DNA of 64,000 nt, taken from contig NC_066608.1 in NCBI RefSeq assembly GCF_905475345.1, positions 2,711,001-2,775,000 of the forward strand. The letters are read 5' to 3'. Below are positions 11,586-23,135 of the stretch, piece after piece; positions within the stretch are counted from its first letter, which is position 1, and each line of letters starts with the position of its first letter. Origin of the DNA: Vespula vulgaris (taxonomy: Eukaryota > Arthropoda > Insecta > Hymenoptera > Vespidae). The notes beneath the pieces were generated by a model, which worked only from the letters and a program-made list of their open reading frames with translations, had not been told where the DNA came from and searched no databases. The translations under genes and the position numbers were made by a program.

Positions 11586-12560
11586 AACAAGTAAATAAAA
11601 TCATTTCTTTATATTAGTATGCTGTAAAATATTTCAAATTGTAAATACTATACTTCGTTACATATTCTTCTTTTGTGTTGCTTTTTCTTTTTTTTTTTTT
11701 TTACATATTTTATTTATCTTTCTTCTCTCTTTTTTTTTCGTTCTCTTTTCCTATTTACTTTTTCTTAAATATTTCCAAAACGAAATAAAGTTTGGAACCG
11801 TGTGAATATCTTATAGCATTTTTCCCAATACGTATGTATATATAGAGAATTCTATCGTAATGTTTATATTTATATTGTTACTCTTTTTCTTATTTTCTTC
11901 AGAGCAACGCTTTTAAACGAATTATATTTCAAGTAAAATCAATGTGTTTCTACGAAAAATTAGGAAAATTAATATCGTTCTATTATTATTTTCATGTGTT
12001 TCTTTTTAGATAATTAAAATTTGAGAAGGAACGTTCGTTTTGTTTTCTTTATTTATTATTAATATCTACCTGCCTGATAAAATAACCAAGGTGTTTCGTT
12101 AAAATTTCAAGCGAAGTTTGCCAAGAGTTTGGGAAACGTTGCTCTAAAAAATTAATCGAACGCGTATTCTGTTACGATAGAAAATATTTGTGATCTCTCT
12201 ATCTCTCTCTCTCTTTTCCTCTTTTTTTTTTGCGTTCAGAGAATTTATGTTTAGAGTGATCACAATAGAACACAAAATTCTAGAGATTTTGAATTTTCCT
12301 TTGATGCCAACTGCAACGTTCAGGCTGATCCAAAAATTCTTATTAAAAGTATATGTCTTTCTTTGAAATTTCCGTCGCTCGTCAAAAATAAATTTGACTA
12401 CTTCGTATTTCGTATTTCATTGGAATTGTAACGTGTATTATATTTATCGTCTTTTTGTGTTTATTTTTTGTTTTTTTCATGTAACGATTTTTATCTTTTG
12501 CGAAATTGATAACGTAAGAGAATATTCGAAATGGAAAACATATTCGTATCTTTATGAATA
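11586..12560. other. AT-rich filler
   Basis: AT-rich sequence with T-runs (11680-11760) and a short (CT)n run at 12196-12215. No supported gene. Confidence 0.65.
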
Positions 12561-12850
12561 CGTTGAACGAAAATGATGGAACCCCTTTAAGATCTCTTGA
12601 ATGTGTCGATACTAACTACCACCATACATTTCTATATTATGGAATAGAAGGTAGGAAGCCTTCTCCTTTTCCGAAGTTTCTCGTAAAATGCAGCTAATTC
12701 GTGGGATCCCAGAGCCTTGGTATCGGGTTAGCCCGAGGCAATCATTAAACGTCTGGTAGATATTTTATAGGAAACCATCGCGGTAAAATGAAGCCGTCGT
12801 TTGTTGACTACGATCGATCGTGAAGAATAAGAGGGTTCTGCGCGATATTT
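12561..12850. other. GC-balanced unique block, possible regulatory element
   Basis: Non-repetitive sequence stands out from AT-rich flanks. CGTGGGAT at 12700-12707 is close to a Su(H)-type site, with CAGCTAATTC just before it. The motif reading is weak on its own. Confidence 0.3.
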
Positions 12851-14160
12851 GAAAATGTATGTTCGTAAAAATAAATGATTTCTTTCTTTTTCTTTCTTTC
12901 TTTCTTTCTTTTCTTTTCTTTTTAAGTCATCTACGTCCGAATGTACGTTCTTTAAGAATAAATTATTATTACTTTTGTATCTTTTTTTTCGACGATCACA
13001 ATTCTTTTATTTATTTAAAAAAAGGAAGATTGTTTTGTAGGTTGGTATAATTTCTATATAAAGTTACGATTGACGCGATTGGGTAATAAACAAAATTAAT
13101 TGAGCAAATAGAATGAATGGTAGAAAAATATTAAAGATTATAAAAATATAGAAATATTTTTTAATCGATTGTATTATGAACAAAATATTTCGAATGATTA
13201 TATATATGTATATATAGTCATGATTATATAGTATAATATAGGGTATGAAAGAAAAAAGATGAAGAAATAAAAAAAGGAAAAGAACAAATAGTGTGTCCGA
13301 GAGATAAATGATGGGACATGGTAATTGTGACCTCTTGTCGACTACGTGCTCATTGTTGGGCAGGTTATTTTTATCTTTTAATTTATGTAATCAGAATTGT
13401 TGGAATACTCGGAGTTATTAGCAGAATAACTAGAGTCGTAATGCATTTTAATTAACCGACGTTTAATTATCACATATTGCGTGTATCATATGAACTATCT
13501 TTATTTAAATATTACATATATATATTATTATTATTATAATCACTGGATATTACTTAATGACACACACATTTATCACCATAATCCTTTATTCTCTTATAAT
13601 AATTATTGATAAGAATAGGATACGATAAATCAGAAGATAGCACAGTCTTAGATATCTTATTAAAAATTTTTAGATGATTGCATGATCATAAATAAAGAAT
13701 AGATGAAAAAATCGACTATATTTCTCGTCAATTAAATTATTCAATTGAATAATGTTATAATATAACTAAGATTTATATAACCGAATGATAAAAGCTGAGA
13801 AAAATATAGAATAGTATTCCTATATTCTAGATCACGATTTAATCACAGAAAAAAAGTTATTAACTCCATACAATTAATTTTGAAACGGATAACGAAGATA
13901 ACAAACACAAAAAAAATACAAAACAAAAAAAAAATAAATAAATAAATAAATACAAAATTGTAGTACAAACTTGGAGAATATATTGAAGCACTTTTGTTCG
14001 GTAACGATGTAAAAGGAAAAAATATCGAAAGGTTTTCTGATGGACGGAAAAAATCGGAAAAAGGATAAAAAAAAAGAGAAAAAAGAAAAAGAAGAAAACG
14101 AAGTAAAGTAAAAAAAAAAAAAAACTACGTACGTTAAGATATCGAGGGTGTGACACAAAA
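12851..14160. other. AT-rich filler with CTTT tract
   Basis: (CTTT)n at about 12885-12921, then AT-rich unique sequence and A-rich tracts at 13908-13950 and 14065-14125. The Phe-rich minus-strand frames (13860-14228) are translations of A-runs. No gene. Confidence 0.7.
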
Positions 14161-14470
14161 GAGGGAAACAAACCGATGCAAGTAATCACAGCGTCGTTAA
14201 GAAATAGTAGCGTCCTGAGGAAGAACATCTGGTGCTAGTTCGAAGCAGAAAACTGTTAAAGCTTCTCTGCTCGCTTTTCTTGTTGATTTCCACGTCGTAC
14301 CGTGCGAACGAGAATAATGTCCTCGGCCCAGTGTGCTGGACCCGGACACCAGCTGCCGTCTTCAGGAAGATCGATGCGAGCACTTATTATTGCGTCCCAG
14401 TGTCTTCCTGTATCGTTTATCTGCTCAGATAGAAAAAGATTCGAAACTGTTACCGTAACGAATATCCGAT
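14161..14470. other. GC-balanced unique block
   Basis: Open frames exist on both strands (62-66 codons) but neither has a recognisable motif. The block contains an E-box CAGCTG at about 14351-14356. Possible conserved non-coding DNA. Confidence 0.3.
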
Positions 14471-15030
14471 TTCAGATTTTTATTCTTTTCTCGCAATAAA
14501 GTATTATATACAAATAAATATATTAAGATTTCTGTATATTTCTATGTAAGGTCTGATTCTATAAATTTTATTAACTTCAAGGATATCTCCGTTGTTTTGC
14601 TTTTTCTATTTTTGAGAATTCATCTATGGAGAAACTTTGTTTGATTAATTTGGAACTTTGTTTAATTTAATTTTGTCAAATCGTACGAAGAGTCCAGTGA
14701 TATGATGATAATTTGTTTGTTTTTCCTTTTTTTTTTTTTTTTTTTGCAAGAAAGATATTTTTTGCGAGGAATATGTACGATGGTTAAATATTTTTTCTTT
14801 CTTTCTTTTTTTATTGGGATAATATATTTTTAGTTGTATCGGTAGAGGTTCTTTATTAGAAAGTATTAACAAATGTATAAGTGAAAGTTATTAGTTTTGT
14901 AAATATTTTTATTTCAATATTGATGAAACTGTGAATAAGATATATTTAATTCGTAAGAATTTGTTCGTAATAAATTGTTTATAAATTAATTATGTTTTAT
15001 ATATGTAATATATATAATGTATATTATATA
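14471..15030. other. AT-rich filler
   Basis: AT-rich, with a T-run at 14726-14745. The last part (14960-15030) holds a diverged copy of the TTTATAA words that build the following tandem array. Confidence 0.6.
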
Positions 15031-16140
15031 TGTTTATAACAAATTGTTAATCGATTATTAACAATACGCTGAAAAAATAGACAAAATTTTTCATATAGAT
15101 AAAAGAAATCTTCATGTAGGTAAACGACGTGTTTATTAATTATATACAAAAAAAAATTGTTTATTCGGTAAAAAAATTAATTTGTTTATTAATTATTTAT
15201 TAATTCCTATAATTTTACAAATTAGTCGTAATCTGAATTTCCCTTGTTAGAATAAAATATTATTTAGTTTGAGAATTTGTTTATAACAAATTGTTTATAA
15301 CAAATTGTTTATAACAAATTTTTAATTAATTATTAACAATACGCTGAAAAAATACATAAAATTTTCATATAGATAAAAGATATTTTCATATAGATAAAAG
15401 ACGTATTTATTAATAATATAAAAAACAATTGTTTATTGGGTAAAAAAATTAATTTGTTTATTAATTATTTATTAATTCCTATAATTTTACAAATCAGTCG
15501 TAATCTGAATTTTTTTTCTTAGAATAAAATATCATTAGTTTGGGAATTTGTTTATAACAAATTGTTTATAATAAATTGTTAATTAATTATTAACAATACG
15601 CTAAAAAAACAAAATTTTCATATAGATAAAAGATATTTTCATATAGATAAAAGACGTATTTATTAATAATATAAAAAACAATTGTTTATTGGGTAAAAAA
15701 ATTAATTTGTTTATTAATTATTTATTAATTCCTATAATTTTACAAATCAGTCGTAATCTGAATTTTTTTTCTTAGAATAAAATATCATTAGTTTGGGAAT
15801 TTGTTTATAACAAATTGTTTATAACAAATTGTTAATTAATTATTAACAATACGCTAAAAAAACAAAATTTTCATATAGATAAAAGATATTTTCATATAGA
15901 TAAAAGACGTATTTATTAATAATATAAAAAATAATTGTTTATTGGATAAAAGAATTAATTTGTTTATTAATTATTTATTAACTCATGTAATTTTACATAT
16001 TGTTTGCAATCTGTATTTTTTTTTTTTTGGCAAAATAAGATTAATTTAGTTCGTAAAGATTTATTTATAACAATTAATTATTAATTTGTTTATAATAATT
16101 AATTATTAACAATACATTGGTGAAATAGAAAAAATTTTGC
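15031..16140 (+). repeat. Tandem array, about 255-bp AT-rich unit, four copies plus a partial
   Basis: The marker ACGCT starts at 15066, 15341, 15598 and 15851, with a diverged form at 16114, giving periods of 275, 257, 253 and 263 bp. The third and fourth units are almost identical, so the right half was homogenised or amplified most recently. Each unit contains an inverted repeat ATTGTTAAT/ATTAACAAT with a 5-nt spacer (for example 15828-15850) and internal direct repeats (TTTATAACAAATTG; CATATAGATAAAAGA). No coding frame. It looks like a small satellite-type array. Confidence 0.95.
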
Positions 16141-17125
16141 CCTTTAAAATTATATTTGATTGAAGTATCTACGATTTTTAGTTTCGAAGATATTCCCATT
16201 TAAATGGAAGACATTTACGTCTCCATTAACTTGTATAATTTCATTCAATCGGTTCGATGACCTACTAACCTATATAAATTCCGAGAATTTACTCGGACTT
16301 ACTACACTACTACTATACTACTACGATCAGCTGTTCTATGCGAATTATGAATGAAAATCTTTCAAAGGCGATATCTTCCGAACGAAAAATCGTAGAAACT
16401 TGAAACCAACACCGTTTTAAAGTATAATTTATTCTTTATTTATTTAAATATTGCAATAATATTGTTATAATAAAATCAATTTTGTTAATTAATTTTAACA
16501 TTGATTTTTTTCTTTTCTTTCGTAATAAAATAAAGGTAATTACAGTGAAGTCATTAAAATTTTTTTTATAAGTATAAACATTTCATTTTGTTTATTTAAA
16601 ATAAAGATCTATTAACAATTGCGGTCTATGAAAAATCTACGAAACTGAAAGATCAAAAACTCGAAAGACTTCTTTCGTAATAAAGATATAACTGAAATAT
16701 CTCTTAAACTAATAATTTTTTGACGTTTATAGGTTAATATTTTTTTATAGAGAATATCAAGCAGCATTGATCAATGCAATCAAAAACATATGATTGTATT
16801 TTAGAAAACTCGATTAACCTTTATACGTCCTTTATATGTCTACTTATAAAAGAATTATTTCTGCTACATTATTTTATTACAATCATATCGTATGACTTTC
16901 TTGAACAAAGTTTCTCTAAAATATCTCTAAAATATCTCTAAAAAGATACACACACACACACACACAATATTTGCGACCAAACGAGCAGTGCATACATTTC
17001 TAATTCTTTTTCTCTTTTTTTATTTTCAAAATATCGTAACTAAAGATTTTTAAGGATAATATAATTCTTTCTCACAATCGCATTATATAGACAAAAAGGA
17101 AATAAATCTTAGTCTCGTCTCATTT
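16141..17125. other. AT-rich filler with short CA and 11-bp repeats
   Basis: The word ATATCTCTAAA repeats tandemly at about 16910-16942 and is followed by (CA)n at about 16947-16966. The rest is AT-rich unique sequence without a gene. Confidence 0.65.
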
Positions 17126-17305
17126 CAGTTCTCATAAAGATATAAATAAGACATACTGAAGTATCAAGAAAATAAAAGCTCTACTGAGAAAAATTAGAGT
17201 TTCCTTGAAACTTATTTATCCTGTTTATCCTGTCATAACTATATATATGGCTTTGTGGTACCTAGGTACAGATTATGTCAAGTTACAAAAAATGATTATC
17301 CATTG

Positions 17306-17351
<46 letters not shown>

Positions 17352-18240
17352 GTTTTCTCTATTTTAAAAATATTTTAACTAACGCTGTAAGGACAACGCA
17401 ATATCCTTTGTATACGTCGACGACGCATCGACTAAGAGAATGGAGAATCTCAGTCAGTCTCATCTCTTCTCATCTCAGCTCTCGTAAAGATCTAAACGAT
17501 ATCTCTGAAGAGTAAAAAAAGAAAAAAAGAAAGAAGAAAGATAAAAAGGAACAAAAAGATTAAACCACGTAACGAGAAAAATTAGAGATACTCCTCTCGT
17601 CATTAATCCTGTAGCAACGATATGCAGTTTAGTCGTGTATAAGTATCGTCCTTTACGTCGTCAGATTATACGAAATAAATGAAAAATAAAAAATAATCAC
17701 AGTTCTGGTGAAGATCTAGAAATAATACATATTAAAGTATCAATAAAATTAAAGTGTTAGAATAAATAGAATAAATCATTACCTTTCTTCAAGATTTCGC
17801 GTTCATCCAGTTTCAACAACAGATTATTTGATTGTAGATAAAATTCTGGTTCGATTATGATTAAAAAAAAGAAAAAAAAAACAATGATATCTAAGAAGGA
17901 TTTACTATCGATCAGTTTGTTTTTATATCACAGTTCTGATAAAGATCTAAAACGATGTATATAAGATATTAAAAAAAAAAAAAAAAGAAGAGAGAAAAAC
18001 TGGAATGAAAAATATAAAATCAGAGAAATACGATTCTTTCCTCGAGATATCGTTTATCCTGTTTTAACGATGCATGAGATGTAGCATTAATACTTATTCA
18101 TCTTGTTCATATCGAGTTACGAAAGAATTGTAAAAGGAAAATCGAGAAACAGAATATGCAAACGAATGTACATAAATACATATGTCGTACTACATACAAT
18201 ACATAGAAAAATAATAAAAGGTAGTAACGATTATTGCAAA
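17126..18240 (+). repeat. Highly diverged tandem repeat, about 225-bp unit, four copies
   Basis: Four copies open with CAG(T/C)TCT followed by TAAAGATCTA or GAAGATCTAG: 17126, 17476, 17700 and 17931. In copies 1 and 4 a later word TTTATCCTGTT recurs (about 17215 and 18051), and weaker forms occur in copies 2 and 3 (about 17600 and 17805). Copy 1 is longer because it contains a (CT)n run at 17310-17347. Divergence is much greater than in the neighbouring arrays, so this array is probably older. Confidence 0.7.
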
Positions 18241-18255
18241 TGATTTTTCTTTCAG

Positions 18256-18453
18256 TATTCTTCGTTCCACGATGGTATACGCGAAATCTGAAGATCCTTG
18301 ATCAGTATTATTGTGAAACGAGGACGATCGTTTGGATCTCAACTTTGATCGTCAGCTGCGACGAGTTTATTTCCTACGACCGTGGACCACTTTGATTTAT
18401 CGCTGTTTCTCAGTCGGCCAGTTATACAGTCGAAGTAAAAATAGCTTCATCAA
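18256..18453 (+). other. Candidate exon, possibly untranslated first exon of the SDR gene
   Basis: A GC-balanced 198-bp stretch lies between a 3'-splice-like TTTTTCTTTCAG ending at 18255 and a 5'-splice-like AAG|GTGAGA at 18453/18454. It contains initiator-like TCAGT words (18252, 18302, 18409). An open frame exists but lacks a good ATG, so a non-coding leader exon is more likely. The next same-strand acceptor with a gene behind it is TTTTAACAG ending at 22667, 24 bp before the SDR start codon. The link across 4.2 kb is inference. Confidence 0.2.
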
Positions 18454-18459
18454 GGTGAG

Positions 18460-18790
18460 ACGATTTTTTCTCCTCTTTTTTTTTTTCTTATTTCTTTCTT
18501 CTTTTTCTTTCTCTTGCTTTTTAACATGAATTATTTTGTAATTATTATATTGCGGATTTTAATAAGACATTAATAGATTTCATTTGAATAAAACGCGCAT
18601 TATAATAAGAAATTAATAGATTTTATTTGAATATATACATAAAATATAGATTGTATACATTAAAACGTAATGCATATTAGATATACATTAGATGAACATT
18701 CATTTCATATTGATCCGTGTTATGCGAGTCAATATATTATATAATTTTCATTATCATTAGATTTTACAGTTATAATATTTATTTTTGAAT
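18460..18790. other. T-rich tract and AT-rich filler
   Basis: T-rich run at 18465-18520 after the candidate donor, then AT-rich sequence with a loose internal duplication (words TAATAGATTT and TTTGAATA at about 18565-18635). No gene. Confidence 0.6.
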
Positions 18791-19411
18791 AAAATTTTCT
18801 TCGTCATTCGAAAACAACGTTAAAGTAATTAAAAATAAAATAGACACTACATATAATCAGAATATTTTTGAACAACACCATATTATCGATGATCTAATAC
18901 TATGAAAATTCAATTATTCTAATTCGACATTATATCTCTTAAACCTTTTCCATCTACATATCCATGCATTTATTAAATATAAAATTATCATAATACAAAA
19001 TCAATATAAAATTTTCTTCGTCGTTCGAAAACAACGTTAAAGTAATTAAAAATAAAATAGACACTACATATAATCAGAATATTTTTGAACAACACCATAT
19101 TATCGATGATCTAATACTATGAAAATTCAATTATTCTAATTCGACATTATATCTCTTAAATCTTTTCCATCTACATATCCATGCATTTATTAAATATAAA
19201 ATTATCATAATACAAAATCAATATAAAATTTTCTTCGTCGTTCGAAAACAACGTTAAAGTAATTAAAAATAAAATAGACACTACATGTAATCAGAATATT
19301 TTTGAACAACACCTTATTATCGATGATCTAATACTATGAAAATTCAATTATTCTAATTCGACACTATATCCCTTAAACCTTTTCCATCTACATATCTATG
19401 CATTTATTTAG
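18791..19411 (+). repeat. Tandem repeat, 217-bp unit, nearly three copies
   Basis: CTTCGTC begins at 18799, 19016 and 19233, exactly 217 bp apart. The units are nearly identical over the whole period, differing by scattered substitutions. The array ends inside the third unit at about 19411. The unit is AT-rich with no conserved frame. Uniform length and high identity indicate recent duplication. Confidence 0.97.
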
Positions 19412-19429
19412 TTATATACCAAAGATTTC

Positions 19430-20060
19430 CTTCGTACTCCATTTATTATCGTGTCCAGGAAGATTCGAGAAATTCCAAGTATACTTTTCTCTCTAGAATG
19501 GAATATTTTAGCCGTACGATAAGATCGTTTCTTTGAAAAACGATAGGGATCTCAGGGAATCGTCCGTTGGGATTGCAAAATATTCCGATATTCCGTACAA
19601 CGTTTCCGAAAGAGATTGCTTTGGATCCAGTAGTGGTGTTGCCCTCAGGAGAAGGACCAGGATAGAAAAGGAGGATAGAAAGGTTAGGAGGGGAGTCTGA
19701 GGGTTGTGGAAGGGGCCAGAGCCGGGACCAGGACCGGTGATGGGGATGGAGATATGGGAGGGGATGGGAGAGGGTTGTGGTAGGGGGAGGGTTATAGAGG
19801 GTTGTGGCAGGTCACGTCGTCGCGCGCTCTCTTCTCTACTAAGAGATGGAAAAGGACGAAGCGGTCAGAAGAATGGAAGTGGTGGATAAACGGATAACCT
19901 TAAGCCCAAAGTTCTTCGTTCAACTTTTGTCAGAACGTGCCCGTGCTCTTGGAGTTACGGGTCTTTCGAAACGTTTTAGAAAAAAGGAAAAAGAAAGAGG
20001 GAGAAAACATAAACGAAAAAAAGAAGAAATGTTTCACGTTCGTCTTTTCTAACCGATTAT
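19430..20060 (+). other. G-rich unique block with G-quadruplex candidate and short ORF
   Basis: This block interrupts the AT-rich DNA. The part at 19688-19815 is strongly G-rich on the + strand and includes GGGAGGGGATGGGAGAGGG at 19756-19774, which fits the four-G-run quadruplex pattern with loops of 1-3 nt. An ATG at 19846 opens a 68-codon frame (to 20052) of mixed composition ending in a Lys/Arg-rich repeat-derived tail. I recognise no family and do not call a gene. Confidence 0.4.
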
Positions 20061-20748
20061 CCGTTCTCGAAATGTAGATCTATCTTTGTTCGTAGTCTCG
20101 TCGTAGTCGTAGTTGTCGTTTCTTTGAATAAGTCCTTCATTCATTTTGAATACGACGTAAATCTCATTCCTGAATCGTCCTTTAGTATCTTTCCTTTTTG
20201 ATGTACTACTGTGGATTCTGTAATATAGATTTAGTCATGTAAACTGAGTGAGTTTTCCTCGATGCGTTACAATCACGCTCTTTTCTCTCTCTCTCTTTCT
20301 TTCTATTTATCTCTTTTTCTTTTATCTTTCCTCTCTTTGTCTCTTTATAGTATTATTTTATTACGTATTATGTTTGATTTTTATTAGCTTCGAATTTGTT
20401 TCCCAAATATTTTCATACCCTTATACGTAGTAACATTTAATATTATCTCTTACTTATACCGTTTCATCAACTTTTCTTTTTCATTTTTATCGTGTATTTT
20501 ATCCTTCTTCTTCTTTTCTTTTCTTTTCTTTTATTTATACTTTTTTTTTGTGATTCTTTCGTTCCTACTTATCCAACGTTATTATCGACAAATGAATTAA
20601 GGCTTGAATATATAGATATAATGTATGTAACGAGTATGTCGCTTTTCTCATTGTGAATTTGTCATTGTATTTGTTGAACATAAGAATGAAACGTAACACA
20701 TTTAAGTGTGTTTGAACTCAGTACGTTTTGTAAGAGCGATATGCGAAA

Positions 20749-20789
<41 letters not shown>

Positions 20790-22660
20790 TAATTTATACT
20801 ATCATCTTTAGTATACTCGTTGACCTTATTTATGAGATTATATTCGAGCTGAAAAACGAAGCAGAACGTTTTGATAACAGCCGTAACAGCCATAACAAGA
20901 GAATTTCTCTTGGATTGGCCAAGAGTGCGTTCATTGGAAGTTATTGTTAGTACGCGACATGTTTTAGCGTATGCGCGTTCTCTCTTTCTCTCTCTCTCTC
21001 TCTCTTTCTTCTCGTTCTTCTCTCTTTCTTTTTTATCTTTTTGCCTTTTGTATCGTGAATGCAGCACAGTCCCAACGTGTTCCATCGGGAAATCTTCGAG
21101 AGACGACGAGTTTTTCGGACGATATATACTAACCGTGGCCGCGAATAAACGCCAGGAAAGTATATATGTAACGTAAAGGATACAAGAAAGGAGTCTGTGA
21201 ATTCAAGAGAAAACAAACGGGTTTCCACGCAGTTTTATATATATACATATAATACATATATCGGATAAAAATGAATAAAATAAGTATACAGTTATTATAA
21301 TGTTCGTTACAACGATAAATATTTAAACGTATTTCTAATAGATATAGGACAAAAAAGTTGTAATATTTTCTTCCATCGTTAAATAGGTGAGTACGTAAAA
21401 AAAGAGTAAGTTTGTGGTAAAATGTTCGTATAATTTCATCATAATTTTTGTAAAAATGCATATGTATATATTTTCATTCTTTTGTTTTTTTTTTGTACAC
21501 TCATTCGTCATTCGTTAGATAACGTTTAGATGTCTAAACATGACGGAAACAAAATATTATATGTACCTGTGTGTGTGTGATGTAGTACGTTCTAAAATCC
21601 GGTGCAAACGAGCAACTAGTGATTCATGCAAGTTGCCTACGTTACTATGCGCTCGTATGCGATACTATATTCAAAATATATGTTTGTCATGATGTACGTT
21701 TGAAGGACGACAAAATGCCGTCTAGGAGTTTAAGTATGATCAATATAATTTCGTTCTCGAACACGATAAATAATTCGAAAAAAAAATTTTACATTGAAGC
21801 AAGGTGTAAATTTATACTTCTATTTCGTTCAAGTAATACGTTCTTCTTTTCTTTTCTTTTTCTTTTCTTTTTTTTTCTTTCAGACAAAAATAAATTTGTA
21901 AAATTATTAAAAAGAGTAATATGTTTGATAACGCGAACGATAATATTTTTGTTCGGTAACTTAAGTAATAATTTTTCTTTCTCTTCTTCTTTTTTATATT
22001 CTACGCGTAAATACCGATTATAATTATTAAGATCATTCCATTAAGATCGTCTATTAAGATTATCTACTTAAATGAACGTAATAATGATAATAATAATAGT
22101 AATAACTACAACATATATGAGGAAAGTTAAAAATAATATTTATTTGTTTTTCCTTATTGCTGATGACGTAGTCAATAGATAAGGGTCAATATGATATATA
22201 ATAGAGTGGTCGATATGATCAGAACAATTACTGCTATTAGAATCGTCAGTGTCGAGTTAAAATAGTTACAATTCGTCAATTATTAAGAAAAAAAAGAGCA
22301 GAATCCCGAGAATTGTACGTATTCGACTTATTGTTAATTAAATAAACATTTTTATTATTAATAATATAAATTAAGTAATAATATAAATTGATATAGTTTC
22401 AAGCGTTATAATATTTATTTGATTTTATTTAGAAAAGGTTTAGAAAATTGTTAGAAACGAATAGTAAGATATGAATAGTAAGTAAAATCGTGATAGAAAA
22501 TGTATTTTTAATCGATAGAGATAAAGATATTTTTAATCGATATTTATTTTTTATTCTTCTTTCTTTTTTGTTTTTGTTTCTTTCTGTTGTTGTTTCCTTG
22601 ACTTTTCTTTTTATTTCTCTTATAAACGTTGTAATTATTCTATTGAAATTTTAATAGGTT
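20061..22660. other. Gene-free stretch upstream of the SDR gene
   Basis: AT-rich with pyrimidine tracts (20283-20345, 20505-20545), (TA)n at 20752-20788, (CT)n at about 20980-21006 and T-rich DNA at 21843-21880. A unique patch lies at 20860-21180. TCAGTGTCGAG at about 22246-22256 is an initiator-like word roughly 445 bp upstream of the SDR ATG and offers an alternative, proximal promoter. Nothing else supported. Confidence 0.55.
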
Positions 22661-22691
22661 TTAACAGGTAAACCAATACGTACGGATCATA

Positions 22692-23081
22692 ATGAATCGT
22701 TGGGAAGGAAAAGTCGCGGTCGTGACTGGTTCCGCATCCGGAATCGGTAAAGCGATTACGCGTGCTCTACTTGAAAGGAAGATAATCGTGGTTGGTTTGG
22801 ATATTCAGAACGAGAAACAGAAAGAAATGACTAACAATAGAGAGAATGCGACGAATGGATATTATCCTCTTCATTGCGACATTACCAATGAGGACGAATT
22901 GGACGCTGTTTTTTTATTTGTCAAAAAGAAATTTACCGGAGTTGATATTATGGTGAATAATGCCGGTGTTATAGATTTTCAACGCATTATTGGTAAGTTT
23001 ATTATTAATTCTTTCAAATAATTTTAAAATCAAAAATTTTAACATTATGCGAATAATTATTATTTAAATATTTATAATATC

Positions 23082-23135
<54 letters not shown>

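Noticed and set aside
15031..16140. CRISPR-like regular repeats
   Set aside because: Whole 250-bp units repeat head to tail without unique spacers, and the genome is eukaryotic.
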